Positions 44,702 to 53,366 of a stretch of 64,000 bases of DNA are shown here, one piece after another; the first letter of the stretch is position 1, and every line of letters begins with the position of its first letter. The translations under genes were made by a program, and so were the position numbers. A model generated the notes under the pieces. The model searched no databases, was not told the origin of the DNA, and was given only the letters and a program-made list of their open reading frames with translations. The DNA lies in assembly GCA_964397565.1 (NCBI GenBank), contig CAYNJC010000022.1, forward strand, positions 1 through 64,000. Direction: 5' to 3'. The DNA comes from JAPLST01 sp964397565 (GTDB taxonomy: Bacteria > Auribacterota > UBA3054 > JAPLST01).

Positions 44702-46596
44702 CCCCCGCAAACTATGTGCTGGCGCTGATCGGCGTGCCGCTCGTGGGCGGCGCGCTGGCCTACGTGTTGCCATGGCGCGGCGCGCGCACGGTCGTGGTAT
44801 GCCTGACCGCCTTGGCCACGGCGCTGCTCGGCGTGCTGGCCGTCGTCGCCGGGCCGTTTAGCGTCACCTGCGGGGCCTGGAGCGATCCGGCCGCGTTTGC
44901 GCTGGAACTCCTGTTGATCGGCGTGATTGTCGCCTTTGCCTGGGAGGCGCGCGCCTGGCTGATCGTGCTCCTGACGCTGCTGCAGCTCGGGCTGTGCCTG
45001 ACCGAACAGTTCAGCGCGGGTGCCCACGCGCCCACGGCACCCACCTTTGTCCTTGACGCGCTCTCATCCATTCTGGTGATCATTGTCTGCGTAATCGGCG
45101 CGCTGATTCTAGTGTATGCCACCGGCTACATGCGTGAACACGCCGCGCATGCCCCGCGCACGACGGCCGGCGACCGCCGGTTTTTCCTCGTGCTGGTCGG
45201 CTTTCTGGGCGTGATGAACGGCTTGGTGCTGGCCAACAATTTGCGCTGGCTGGCCGTGTTTTGGGAAAGCACGACGTTGTGTTCATTTCTCTTGATTGGC
45301 CATGAAGGCACGGCCGAGGCACGCGCCAATGCCTTGCGTGCCCTGCTGATCAATGCCTTTGGCGGCGTGGCCTTGTCGCTGGCGGCCCTGCTCGCGGCGC
45401 ACCGCGGTGGCATCACGTCGCTGGACGGCATCATGAGCGCGCAGGCGCTGGCGCCTATGGCGCTGCTGTGTATTGCGGCCATGACCAAGTCGGCCCAATT
45501 CCCCTTCCAGAGCTGGTTGCTGGGTGCGATGGTCGCGCCGACGCCGGTCTCGGCCTTGCTGCATTCGGCCACGATGGTCAAAGCGGGCTCGTATCTGATT
45601 TTGCGGCTGGCGCCGGCGTTTGCCGGCACGCGCTTGCTCGACGTCGTGGCGCTGGCGGGCGGCTTTACCTTTGCAGTGGCGGCCGCCTTGGCGGTCAGTC
45701 AAAGCAATGCCAAGCGCGTCCTGGCCTATTCGACCATTTCAAATCTCGGGTTGATCGTCGCCTGCGCCGGCATTGCCACGCCACTGGCCTACGCCGCCGC
45801 CATCATGATTCTCTGCTACCACGCCGCCTCGAAAGGATTGCTGTTTCTGTGCGTCGGCGCAATCGAGCAGAAAATTGGCAGCCGTGACATTGAAGACATG
45901 GGAAGTTTGCTCTACATCATGCCGCTAACCACGATCATCACTTTGACCGGCATGTTGACCATGCTGATGCCGCCCTTCGGCATGCTGATGAGCAAACTGT
46001 TGGCGATCGAGGCCGCAATCGAGGCGCCCTTCGTCCTGCTGCTGGTGATTGTCGGCAGCGCGCTGACCGTCTTTTTCTGGGCCAAATGGATCGGGCGCAT
46101 GCAGACTGTGTCGTATCATCCGCACTACCCGCGCGAGACGATGCCCTTCAGTATGTCCAGCGTCTTGGTCATGCTGTGCGCGCTGGTCGCCGGCGGCGGG
46201 GTCGCCAGTATTCTGGTGTATCGGACGCTGATCGAGCCGCTGGCGCTGCACACCTTCGCGCATGCGTCCGCGCACACGATTGCCGCGCTGCGTGCCGCCG
46301 GCAACTTGCTGTCATGGCCGGTGTTTGTTTTCCCGCTGCTGGCCGCGCTGGTCTGGCTGTGGACGATTGCGCGCTTCAATCCGGCGCATGTCCGGCTCCC
46401 CTACCTGGCGGGTGAAAATTACGAAGAAAAGGAACTGTCGTACGCGTTCCTCAGTATTAAGGATCAGCCCGCCGTCGCCTGGACGACCAGTCTGTATTTC
46501 AAACACACGCTCAGCGAAGCGCGCATCACGCCCTGGGCAAATTTGATCGCCGGGTTGCTGGTGTTGTCACTGCTGGGTGTGTTGGGGCTGCTATGA
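44695..46596 (+). CDS. echA: Ech-type hydrogenase subunit A, NuoL/MrpA-like proton-conducting protein
   Basis: 633 aa from ATG 44695, which overlaps the previous stop. About 14-16 transmembrane segments of the NuoL/M/N antiporter-like family. ESTTLCSFLLIGHEG carries the conserved TM5-type Glu, and KSAQFPFQSWLLGAMVAPTP with VSALLHSATMVKAG carries the Lys/His residues of the proton path. A C-terminal soluble segment (YLAGENYEEKELSYAF) precedes a last helix, as in EchA/HyfB. It is the ion-translocating subunit of a membrane-bound group 4 [NiFe] hydrogenase. The gene order A-B-C-D-E-F equals that known for Ech of Methanosarcina barkeri. Confidence 0.9.
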   Translation: MLTPANYVLALIGVPLVGGALAYVLPWRGARTVVVCLTALATALLGVLAVVAGPFSVTCGAWSDPAAFALELLLIGVIVAFAWEARAWLIVLLTLLQLGLCLTEQFSAGAHAPTAPTFVLDALSSILVIIVCVIGALILVYATGYMREHAAHAPRTTAGDRRFFLVLVGFLGVMNGLVLANNLRWLAVFWESTTLCSFLLIGHEGTAEARANALRALLINAFGGVALSLAALLAAHRGGITSLDGIMSAQALAPMALLCIAAMTKSAQFPFQSWLLGAMVAPTPVSALLHSATMVKAGSYLILRLAPAFAGTRLLDVVALAGGFTFAVAAALAVSQSNAKRVLAYSTISNLGLIVACAGIATPLAYAAAIMILCYHAASKGLLFLCVGAIEQKIGSRDIEDMGSLLYIMPLTTIITLTGMLTMLMPPFGMLMSKLLAIEAAIEAPFVLLLVIVGSALTVFFWAKWIGRMQTVSYHPHYPRETMPFSMSSVLVMLCALVAGGGVASILVYRTLIEPLALHTFAHASAHTIAALRAAGNLLSWPVFVFPLLAALVWLWTIARFNPAHVRLPYLAGENYEEKELSYAFLSIKDQPAVAWTTSLYFKHTLSEARITPWANLIAGLLVLSLLGVLGLL

Positions 46597-47459
46597 TTGG
46601 CCGGCTGTTACTGGTGGTGCTGGTGGTGCTGGTCGCGCCACTGCTGGGCGCGTTGCTCAATGGCGCCGACCGCATTCTGACCGCGCGCATGCAGGGCCGC
46701 ATCGGGCCGCCCGTGCTGCAGCCGTTCTATGATCTGCTCAAGCTGTTTCGCAAAGAGCCGCTGGTGCTGAATCGCATTCAGATCGGGTATGTCTACCTGC
46801 ATTTGGCGTTCATGCTGATGACGATCGTGCTGATCACACTCGGCCAGGACATGCTGCTGGCGTTGTTCACGCATGCCTTCTCGACGCTCTCGCTGGTGAT
46901 CGGCGGCATGAGCGTGCGCTCGCCTTACAGCCGCATCGGCAGCCAGCGCAAGATCATGCAGATGCTGGCCTACGAGCCGGTGCTGATCCTGCTGGTGGTC
47001 GGCATCTACTTGCGCACGGGCAGTTTCATGGCCGGCGCGGTCGCCCATCTGGATGCGCCGTTGATCACGTCCTTGCCGCTGGTCTTTCTGGCGTTTCTGA
47101 TCGCGCTCGAAATCAAACTCGAAAAGTCGCCGTTCGATGTCGCCACCTCGCATCATGCCCACCAGGAGCTGGTCAAAGGCATTACGCTTGAGTACGCCGG
47201 GCCGTATTTGGGCGTGATCGAGCTGACCCATTTTTATGAAACGTTTTTTCTGCTGGCGCTGGTCGCGGCGTTCTTTGTGACGCACGTCTGGCTGGGCGTG
47301 CTGGTTGCCCTGGCCGTGTACGGCGCGGCAATTTTGGTGGACAACGTCTGTGCCCGTATGCGCACGACCTGGATGGTGCGCTACATGTGGACCGTGCCAA
47401 TGGCGCTGGCGGTGTGTAATATCATCTGGCTGTACCTGCAGCCGCATGCCGGACGCTGA
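46593..47459 (+). CDS. echB: Ech-type hydrogenase subunit B, NuoH/HycD-like membrane protein
   Basis: 288 aa, about eight transmembrane helices. Typical NuoH/HycD features: GADRILTARMQGRIGPPVLQ (quinone-chamber-like loop), FYDLLKLFRKE, the loop EIKLEKSPFDVATSHHAHQE with conserved acidic residues, and YAGPYLGVIE. It links the hydrophilic electron-transfer module to the proton-pumping EchA. The start overlaps the echA stop (ATGA). Confidence 0.92.
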   Translation: MIGRLLLVVLVVLVAPLLGALLNGADRILTARMQGRIGPPVLQPFYDLLKLFRKEPLVLNRIQIGYVYLHLAFMLMTIVLITLGQDMLLALFTHAFSTLSLVIGGMSVRSPYSRIGSQRKIMQMLAYEPVLILLVVGIYLRTGSFMAGAVAHLDAPLITSLPLVFLAFLIALEIKLEKSPFDVATSHHAHQELVKGITLEYAGPYLGVIELTHFYETFFLLALVAAFFVTHVWLGVLVALAVYGAAILVDNVCARMRTTWMVRYMWTVPMALAVCNIIWLYLQPHAGR

Positions 47460-47460
47460 C

Positions 47461-47970
47461 ATGGCCTTCAGCATTCACAGCTCAATGGCGAGATCGCCTT
47501 GGTTTGTGCACTACAATTGCAATAGTTGCAATGGCTGTGACATCGAGCTGCTGGCCTGCCTGACACCGCTCTACGACCTCGAGCGCTTCGGCATTCTGCA
47601 CGTCGGCAATCCCAAGCATGCCGACATTTTGATCGTGACCGGCTCGGTCAATCACCGCAACGAGCGTGTGCTCAAAAACATTTATGCGCAATTGCCGATG
47701 CCGCACGTCGTCGTGGCGCTGGGCGTCTGCGGCTCGAGCGGCGGCGTGTTCGCCGGTTCGTACAATATTCTCGGCGGAGTGGACAAAGTCATTCCGGTGG
47801 ATGTCTTCGTGCCCGGCTGCCCGCCGCGGCCGGAAGCCATGATTGATGGCCTGGTGCGTGCCACCGCCATCCTGCGCGCCAAAAGCGCCGGCGCCGCCTG
47901 CGTGCCCGCCGCCAAACCCACCATCACCGTCGTGCCGAGTCCGGCGCCACAGGAGCCTCATGCTGCATAA
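47461..47970 (+). CDS. echC: Ech-type hydrogenase small subunit C, NuoB-like [4Fe-4S] protein
   Basis: 169 aa from ATG 47461, one base after the echB stop region. NuoB/hydrogenase small-subunit family with a single proximal [4Fe-4S] cluster: CNSCNGCDIELLACL, later VVALGVCGSSGGVF and FVPGCPPRPEA. The Cys pattern is intact. It transfers electrons between the ferredoxin-like EchF and the NiFe site in EchE. A proline/alanine-rich tail of about 30 residues extends past the usual end. The end overlaps echD by 11 bp. Confidence 0.92.
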   Translation: MAFSIHSSMARSPWFVHYNCNSCNGCDIELLACLTPLYDLERFGILHVGNPKHADILIVTGSVNHRNERVLKNIYAQLPMPHVVVALGVCGSSGGVFAGSYNILGGVDKVIPVDVFVPGCPPRPEAMIDGLVRATAILRAKSAGAACVPAAKPTITVVPSPAPQEPHAA

Positions 47971-48346
47971 TGTCACCGATGTCACCGTCGCGACGCTGCT
48001 GGATGCCGTCGCCGCGCGCTTTCCGCAGGGCTCGCGCCTGATCACGCTCACCTGCGTTGATTGCGGCGACGACGTCGAAGTGCTGTATCATTTCGACCGC
48101 AATTACGAACTCTCGCACCTGCGCCTGCGCGTGGCCAAGGGCACGGTCGTGCCGAGCATTTCCGGCATTTATAGTTGCGCCGTCATCGTTGAAAATGAAC
48201 TGAAGGATTTGTTCGGCTTAGCCTTCGACGGCCTGGCCTTGGATTACGAGGGGCGCTTTATTCTGGCCGAAGGCGCGCCCGTCGCACCGATGCTGCGCAC
48301 CGCACCGGCGCAGGCAGCCGCCCGTAACGGCGAACTTAAGATGTGA
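47960..48346 (+). CDS. echD: Ech-type hydrogenase subunit D, NuoC-like
   Basis: 128 aa, short NuoC/HycE-N-terminal-like protein as in EchD. LYHFDRNYELSHLRL and the C-terminal AVIVENELKDLFGLAFDGLA match the NuoC signature (ENELKDLFG). An AGGAG lies 4 nt before ATG 47960, inside the end of echC. The soluble subunit probably stabilises the EchC-EchE contact. Confidence 0.9.
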   Translation: MLHNVTDVTVATLLDAVAARFPQGSRLITLTCVDCGDDVEVLYHFDRNYELSHLRLRVAKGTVVPSISGIYSCAVIVENELKDLFGLAFDGLALDYEGRFILAEGAPVAPMLRTAPAQAAARNGELKM

Positions 48347-48348
48347 CC

Positions 48349-49446
48349 ATGACGACCGCCGCCACAACCACCCGCCGCACTCTCATTCCGTTTGGGCCGC
48401 AGCATCCGGTGCTGCCGGAGCCGCTGCATCTGCGGCTGGTGCTCGAAGACGAAAAAGTCGTCGAAGCGCTGCCGGCCGTCGGGTACATTCATCGTGGCAT
48501 CGAGAAACTCGCCGAGCTCAAAGATTTTCAGCAAAACGTCTTTCTGCTCGAGCATATCTGCGGCATTTGCAGCTTCATTCATTCGCTGGCCTATTGCCAG
48601 GGCATTGAAGAACTGATGCAGCTCGAGGTGCCGCCGCGCGCGAAGTATCTGCGCGTGGTCTGGAGCGAACTGAACCGCCTGCACAGCCATCTGCTCTGGC
48701 TGGGCTTGCTGGCCGATTCGTTTGGCTTCGAGAGTTTGTTCATGCAGGTCTGGAAGACGCGCGAGAAAGTGCTCGACCTCGAAGAAGCCACCGCCGGCGC
48801 GCGCATCATGCTTTCGACGTGTGCCATCGGCGGCGTGCGCCGCGACTTGACCGACGAGCAGATCGCGCAGGTCTTGCGCGGCCTGGACGCCATCGAGCGC
48901 GACTTCGAATCATTCATTCCGGCCGTCATCACCGACACGACGGTCAAGCACCGCCTGGTCGGCGTCGGCGTCATCACGCAGCAGCAAGCGCACGAACTCG
49001 GCGCGGTCGGCCCAGTGGCGCGCGCCAGCGGCATTGCGCGCGACCTGCGCGTCACCGGCTATGCCGCCTATGGCGACTTGGGCGTCAATCCGGTGATCGA
49101 GACTGACGGCGACTGTTATGCCCGCACCCTCGTCCGCGTGCGTGAGCTGCACCAATCGCTGCTGCTGATTCGCAAAGCGCTCAAGCGCATCCCGGCCACG
49201 CCGATCGCCGTGCCGGTCAAGGGCAATCCGACTGGCGAAGTGGTGTCGCGCGTCGAACAGCCGCGCGGCGAAGTGCTCTATTATCTAAAGGCCAACGGCA
49301 CCAAATTTCTCGAGCGCGTGCGCGTGCGCACGCCGACTTTCGCCAACATCCCCGCGCTGCTGGCGATGCTGCCCGGCAACGAACTCGCCGATGTGCCGGT
49401 GATCACCTTGGCGATTGACCCTTGCGTCAGTTGCACGGAGAGATAA
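48349..49446 (+). CDS. echE: Ech-type [NiFe] hydrogenase large subunit E
   Basis: 365 aa from ATG 48349; a GTG at 48343 overlapping the echD stop is the alternative. Both nickel-binding pairs of catalytic group 4 hydrogenases are present: EHICGICSFIH (about residue 66) and the C-terminal DPCVSCTER. This separates it from NuoD, which lacks them. IPFGPQHPVLPEPLHLRL, GYIHRGIEKLAE and RLHSHLLWLG are further signatures. The protein ends right after the second motif with no peptide to be clipped, as is usual for Ech-type enzymes. It would reduce protons with ferredoxin electrons. echF is displaced downstream by a repeat cluster. Confidence 0.93.
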   Translation: MTTAATTTRRTLIPFGPQHPVLPEPLHLRLVLEDEKVVEALPAVGYIHRGIEKLAELKDFQQNVFLLEHICGICSFIHSLAYCQGIEELMQLEVPPRAKYLRVVWSELNRLHSHLLWLGLLADSFGFESLFMQVWKTREKVLDLEEATAGARIMLSTCAIGGVRRDLTDEQIAQVLRGLDAIERDFESFIPAVITDTTVKHRLVGVGVITQQQAHELGAVGPVARASGIARDLRVTGYAAYGDLGVNPVIETDGDCYARTLVRVRELHQSLLLIRKALKRIPATPIAVPVKGNPTGEVVSRVEQPRGEVLYYLKANGTKFLERVRVRTPTFANIPALLAMLPGNELADVPVITLAIDPCVSCTER

Positions 49447-49460
49447 TGACGTGGCACCAC

Positions 49461-49700
49461 CAAATAGTGTGGGAGCGGCCTCCGCGCCGCGATGCTGCGG
49501 CATTCTCGCGCTGGCGCCCCACCGAGCTTGCCTCGGTGGACGCAGAGATTGGGAGGGGCGGCGGATGCATTTCTCTCAATCTTATTCACCCACGACGCGA
49601 GGTCGTGGGGGTCTCTGCATGCAAAGAATGGGAGCGGCCACCGCGCCGCGATGCTGCTGCTCTACAATATCGGGGCATGGAAGCCCCTCCCACTTTGTTA
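49461..49700. repeat. Repeat cluster between echE and echF
   Basis: The 285-bp spacer holds a 28-bp direct repeat (GGGAGCGGCC core, 49471-49498 and 49630-49657, one mismatch). Between them is copy 2 of the interspersed repeat seen at 22141-22260 (about 49511-49621), with hairpins CCGAG/CTCGG and CCCACGAC/GTCGTGGG. No gene lies here. Confidence 0.75.
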
Positions 49701-49731
49701 TATTACCTAACAATGCAAACATCGGCATAGC

Positions 49732-50034
49732 ATGTTTCCCTTTGTGAAAACGATTCTGCGTACGCTGCGGCGCGGCCCGGCGACACGCCGCTATCCGCTT
49801 GTGGTGCGCGCGCCGATGGCCGGCTCGCGCGGCCATTTGGTCAATGAGCCCGACACCTGCATTTATTGCGGCCTGTGCGCGCGGCGCTGTCCGGCCGGCG
49901 CATTGGCGGTCACGCGCGAACCGAAGAGTTGGACCCTCGATCCCTACCGCTGCATCCTCTGCGCCTACTGCGTGGATGTCTGTCCGAAGAAATGTTTGCG
50001 GATGGAGCCGTCGCACGTGCGCGCCGCTTCCTGA
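49732..50034 (+). CDS. echF: Ech-type hydrogenase ferredoxin-like subunit F
   Basis: 100 aa with two complete [4Fe-4S] cluster motifs: CIYCGLCARRCPAGAL (about residues 43-58) and CILCAYCVDVCPKKCL (about 74-89). Family: NuoI/HycF/EchF polyferredoxin-type subunits that take electrons from soluble ferredoxin and pass them to EchC. The N-terminus has a short basic and hydrophobic segment suited to membrane attachment. It is separated from echE by 285 bp of repeats but is probably still in the same message. Downstream is a large inverted-repeat element that may end transcription. Confidence 0.92.
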   Translation: MFPFVKTILRTLRRGPATRRYPLVVRAPMAGSRGHLVNEPDTCIYCGLCARRCPAGALAVTREPKSWTLDPYRCILCAYCVDVCPKKCLRMEPSHVRAAS

Positions 50035-50045
50035 CGAAGAGCAGA

Positions 50046-50200
50046 TACTAATGAGAGCGCGTTCTGCTTTGCAGCGCCGTTGTAGCCGCCCGCGGTGAGG
50101 GCGGCTTCTGCAGCCGCGGTCATCCGCGCCGTTGGCGGGACTCCAAGCAGGCGCCCGCGGCTACAATTGACATGACCACAAGTACGTGCTCTCATTAGTA
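50046..50200. mobile_element. MITE-like element with 13-bp perfect terminal inverted repeats
   Basis: TACTAATGAGAGC at 50046-50058 and its exact reverse complement at 50188-50200 bound 155 bp without coding capacity. Nested inside is a second pair, TTGTAGCCGC (50080-50089) and GCGGCTACAA (50157-50166), plus smaller hairpins and one CTCCAAGCAG repeat. AGA flanks both ends. It lies 12 bp after echF and may also act as a terminator. Confidence 0.55.
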
Positions 50201-50441
50201 AGAGGGCCACGAGGCACAAGAGCCGCAGCAAGATTTGAGAAGGAGCAAAAGAGTAATGGAGTACTTGTCACAATCAACATTTTTTGTCGTTTGGAGATTC
50301 TTTCGCAACGAAACAATTTGCGGTGGTTGGGCTTGCCACGCTGCACCATCGGCGGTATTTGCGTCATCTAAGGTGTTCGCTGTGCCATTTCCCTCGCGCG
50401 ATTGATGAGTTGGAACGACGCTGGGCATGCTGTTCTATTCC
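50201..50441. other. Gene-poor stretch after the MITE-like element
   Basis: No convincing gene. A 49-codon frame at 50256-50405 has an AAGGAG 10 nt upstream but no recognisable protein character. The stretch ends at the stop codon of the ATPase-TPR gene. Confidence 0.5.
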
Positions 50442-53366
50442 TCATGGTTGTGATGGCATCGCACGGCGCATCAGTGACTCAGCTTCTGCAAGCCGATCAG
50501 TGGCCCTTAATAGCGAAGCCAGATTATTAAGACAGTTGGCAACATGCGGATGGTCAGCCCCGTAGCTCTTTTCAAAAATGGCGAGCGCACGCCGCATCAG
50601 TGGCTCGGCTTCTGCAAGCCGATCCGTGGCTTGCAGCAGCAAAGCCAGGTTGTTCAGACGGATGGCGACCGAGGCATGATCTGGGCCGCAGCTCTTTTCG
50701 CCAATCGCGAGTGCGCGGCGCATGAGCGGTTCGGCGTGCTTCAGTCGATTCGTGGCTTGGAGGATCTGCGCTAAGTTGTTCAAGCGGATGGCGACTGTGG
50801 GATGATTAGGGCCGTAGCTCTTCTCATCAATGGCGAGTGCGCGGCGCATCAGCAGCTCGGCTTCCTTCGGCCGATGTGTTGCTTGGAGGACCTGTGCCAA
50901 GTTGTTCAGGCAGACGGCGACATGGGGATGGTCGGAACCGTAGCTCTTCTCATCAACGGCGAGCGCACGGCGTGTCAGCGGCTCGGCATCCGCAACCCGA
51001 TTCGTGGCTTGGAGTAGCAAAGCCAGATTGTTGAGGCAGACAGCAACATGGGGATGGTCCGGCCCGTAGCTCACTTCCGCAATGGCGAACGCACGACGCA
51101 TAAGCGGCTCGGCATCTGCAAGCCGATTCGTGTCTAAAAGTAACAGAGCCAAGTTGTTCAGACTGCTGGCGACATTCGGATTGTCCAACCCGTAGTTTCT
51201 TTCGGCAATGGCAAGCGCACGGCGCATGAGCGGCTCGGCTTCTGCAAGCCGGTCCATGGCCCTCAATATGGAAACCAGATGGTTGAGACAGATGGCGACA
51301 TCGGGATGGTCAGGCCCGTAGCTCTTTTCGGCAATCAGAAGGGCGCGGCGCATCAGCGGTTCGGCGTCCTTCAGCCTATTCGTGTTTAGGAACACCTGCG
51401 CGAGGTTATTAAGTGCTGTGGCGACATTGTGATGGTTCGGCCCGTACATCTTCTCGGCAATTTCGAGCGCACGGCGGACGGCGTTTTCGGCTTTCTCGAA
51501 CAGGCCCATTTCATTGAGCACGATCGCTTCTTCATTCAGCACACTTCCTTCACCACGCAGGTCCTTACTGGCGCGGCACAATTTTACTGCCGCACCGAGC
51601 GATTCAAGTGCTTCTTCCATGCGATGAAGCATTCTTTGACTGCGGCCGCGAAGCACAAGGAGTTTGCCGCGCTTGGTTTGATCCTGCACATGCGCCAAGG
51701 CGTCGTCCATCAATTCGATGTTGAGTTCATGGAGTCCTTTCTGAGAGAAATCGAATGCCAACTTGTGGGCGAGTCGCGCCGCAGTCTCCAAATCGCCGAC
51801 GCGTTGCGTGTGCCAATACTCGATCATGTGTTGTATCTGTTGCCGCACGTCTTGCGAAGCGCTGCCCTGTGCCCATTCTTCGATCCGTTCGGTCATCCAG
51901 ATGAAAACCGGCTTGCCGGATGATAGTGGCTTGATCTCAGCGAGGATCTCCTGCGCGTGGTCTTTATCGCCGGCTTTGATGTGTTCGGTGGCCAGCGCGA
52001 GTTTTGCCTCGGTCTTCTCTTGGGTGTCGCCCACGTCGGACAAATAGGCAAGTGTTTCGGCGACGTTTTCACGCACTTGATGCGGTGCAGCGACTGCATT
52101 TGAACAATACACATTGCGCAGTTCGTCGCGTTTTCGCTCGCGTTCACAGGGCTGGCTATACCAACGTTCAAAGAACTCGACCAGAAACGGCAAGCGCGCC
52201 CGCTGCGTCCGCGATTCGTTCATGGCAAGCCACAAATCAAAGAAGCCCTCCTTGATGCGGTAAAGCCGCGAACGCTTGTCTTCGAGGTTGGTCGCCACGG
52301 ACAGATATCCTGCCTTCAGCATGCGTTTGAGCAGGACGGAAATCTGCCGCTGCGGCTTGCGCATGGACCGCGCGATGTTGGCCGGCGTCTTCGGCTCATA
52401 ACTCGTGCGCATCAACGCCATGGTTTCGAGCAAGGCGCGTTCATGCGGCGCGACATCCTTAAGCCGGTCCTGATAGAATGGTGTAATCTCATCGAGCAGT
52501 TTGTGGAATTGCGCCTTGACGTCCAGCACATTTTCCCGGGCGATGAGTCCGTAGAGAATCAGGATCAAACGCGGGTTGCCGCCCGTCATGTAGTGTAGCG
52601 CTTTGACTTTCGGCACAAGCTCGTCGAAACGCGCGAGCAAATCACCGCGGGCATCCCATTCCAAGCTTGTGCGGATCAACTGGAGCGTATGCGCCTCATC
52701 CAGTTCCTCAAGCACTTGGATGTCGAAGAAATCGTAAAGCGGGTGTTTAAGGTCCGTCAGCCCAGAGAAGAACGACGGCGCCGTGCCGATCAGTACGACC
52801 GCGGAACTGCCCATCAGTAAGCTGCGGAACTGATGAATGCACCGTGGATTCTTGATCTTCTGTGTGAACACCACGTCCAGGTTCTCCAGCATGATCAACA
52901 GCCGCCGTTGTGTGGTCTTGTGCCACGCGTTGATCGCGGGCAGAATCGTGTCAACCACCGTGTCATCGTCTTCGTGCTGTTTCACCCGCTCGTACAGATC
53001 GCACCATGACTGGTCATCAGCGGTTGCGCACAGAATTTCGACGATGCCCAGGAGAAAGTCTGCAAAGGACACAACCCGATTGCTCTCCTCGGAGAACCGC
53101 ACAATGGTGTAGCGCAAGGCAAGCGCTGGGTCCGACTCCACGGCGCATTCAATCAGCGAAAGAAGGTGCGTCTTGCCGATGCCACGCGGCCCTATGAACA
53201 CGCAGTGCTGGATGCTCCGCCGCATACCGCGCAATTTGCCAAGCATGCCGTCGAGCAGGTGCTGGCGGCCAACGGTCGTCTTGACCAGCCGGTCTGTCGG
53301 CGTGATCCCCGTGCGGTACAGGCCAACCAACTGGTTGGCCACGTCATGCGGTTCGTTTGTAGCCAT
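50442..53366 (-). CDS. ORC/STAND-type ATPase with C-terminal kinesin-light-chain-like TPR array
   Basis: 974 aa from ATG 53366, chosen because it begins the ATPase fold and sits only 23 bp inside the upstream gene; the frame is open to 53621. The N-terminal AAA ATPase of ORC1/Cdc6 style has VGRQHLLDG, Walker A GPRGIGKT (residues 59-66), Walker B-like RRLLIMLENLDVVF and sensor LIGTAPSFF. A winged-helix segment (ARSMRKPQRQISVLLKRMLK) follows, then a helical linker and eight 42-residue TPR units (YGPDHPxVAxxLNNLAxLL...). The last unit is cut short by the stop. Such ATPase-TPR proteins act as ligand sensors and are common in defence islands. Probably cotranscribed with the upstream ATPase. Confidence 0.85.
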   Translation of the reverse strand: MATNEPHDVANQLVGLYRTGITPTDRLVKTTVGRQHLLDGMLGKLRGMRRSIQHCVFIGPRGIGKTHLLSLIECAVESDPALALRYTIVRFSEESNRVVSFADFLLGIVEILCATADDQSWCDLYERVKQHEDDDTVVDTILPAINAWHKTTQRRLLIMLENLDVVFTQKIKNPRCIHQFRSLLMGSSAVVLIGTAPSFFSGLTDLKHPLYDFFDIQVLEELDEAHTLQLIRTSLEWDARGDLLARFDELVPKVKALHYMTGGNPRLILILYGLIARENVLDVKAQFHKLLDEITPFYQDRLKDVAPHERALLETMALMRTSYEPKTPANIARSMRKPQRQISVLLKRMLKAGYLSVATNLEDKRSRLYRIKEGFFDLWLAMNESRTQRARLPFLVEFFERWYSQPCERERKRDELRNVYCSNAVAAPHQVRENVAETLAYLSDVGDTQEKTEAKLALATEHIKAGDKDHAQEILAEIKPLSSGKPVFIWMTERIEEWAQGSASQDVRQQIQHMIEYWHTQRVGDLETAARLAHKLAFDFSQKGLHELNIELMDDALAHVQDQTKRGKLLVLRGRSQRMLHRMEEALESLGAAVKLCRASKDLRGEGSVLNEEAIVLNEMGLFEKAENAVRRALEIAEKMYGPNHHNVATALNNLAQVFLNTNRLKDAEPLMRRALLIAEKSYGPDHPDVAICLNHLVSILRAMDRLAEAEPLMRRALAIAERNYGLDNPNVASSLNNLALLLLDTNRLADAEPLMRRAFAIAEVSYGPDHPHVAVCLNNLALLLQATNRVADAEPLTRRALAVDEKSYGSDHPHVAVCLNNLAQVLQATHRPKEAELLMRRALAIDEKSYGPNHPTVAIRLNNLAQILQATNRLKHAEPLMRRALAIGEKSCGPDHASVAIRLNNLALLLQATDRLAEAEPLMRRALAIFEKSYGADHPHVANCLNNLASLLRATDRLAEAESLMRRAMPSQP
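50447..51454 (-). repeat. Tandem 126-bp repeats encoding TPR units (eight copies)
   Basis: The coding sequence repeats every 126 bp with strong DNA-level similarity (EAEPLMRRALAI and LNNLA blocks). Closely related units recur in the TIR gene at about 54935-55600. Confidence 0.75.

Noticed and set aside
48349..49446. Complex I NuoD instead of hydrogenase large subunit
   Set aside because: Both CxxC nickel-binding pairs are intact, which NuoD lacks, and the operon has no NADH module or quinone-type subunits beyond the shared core.
50256..50405. 49-codon plus-strand frame with AAGGAG upstream
   Set aside because: Spacing of 10 nt is long, composition is not protein-like, and no homologue is recognised.
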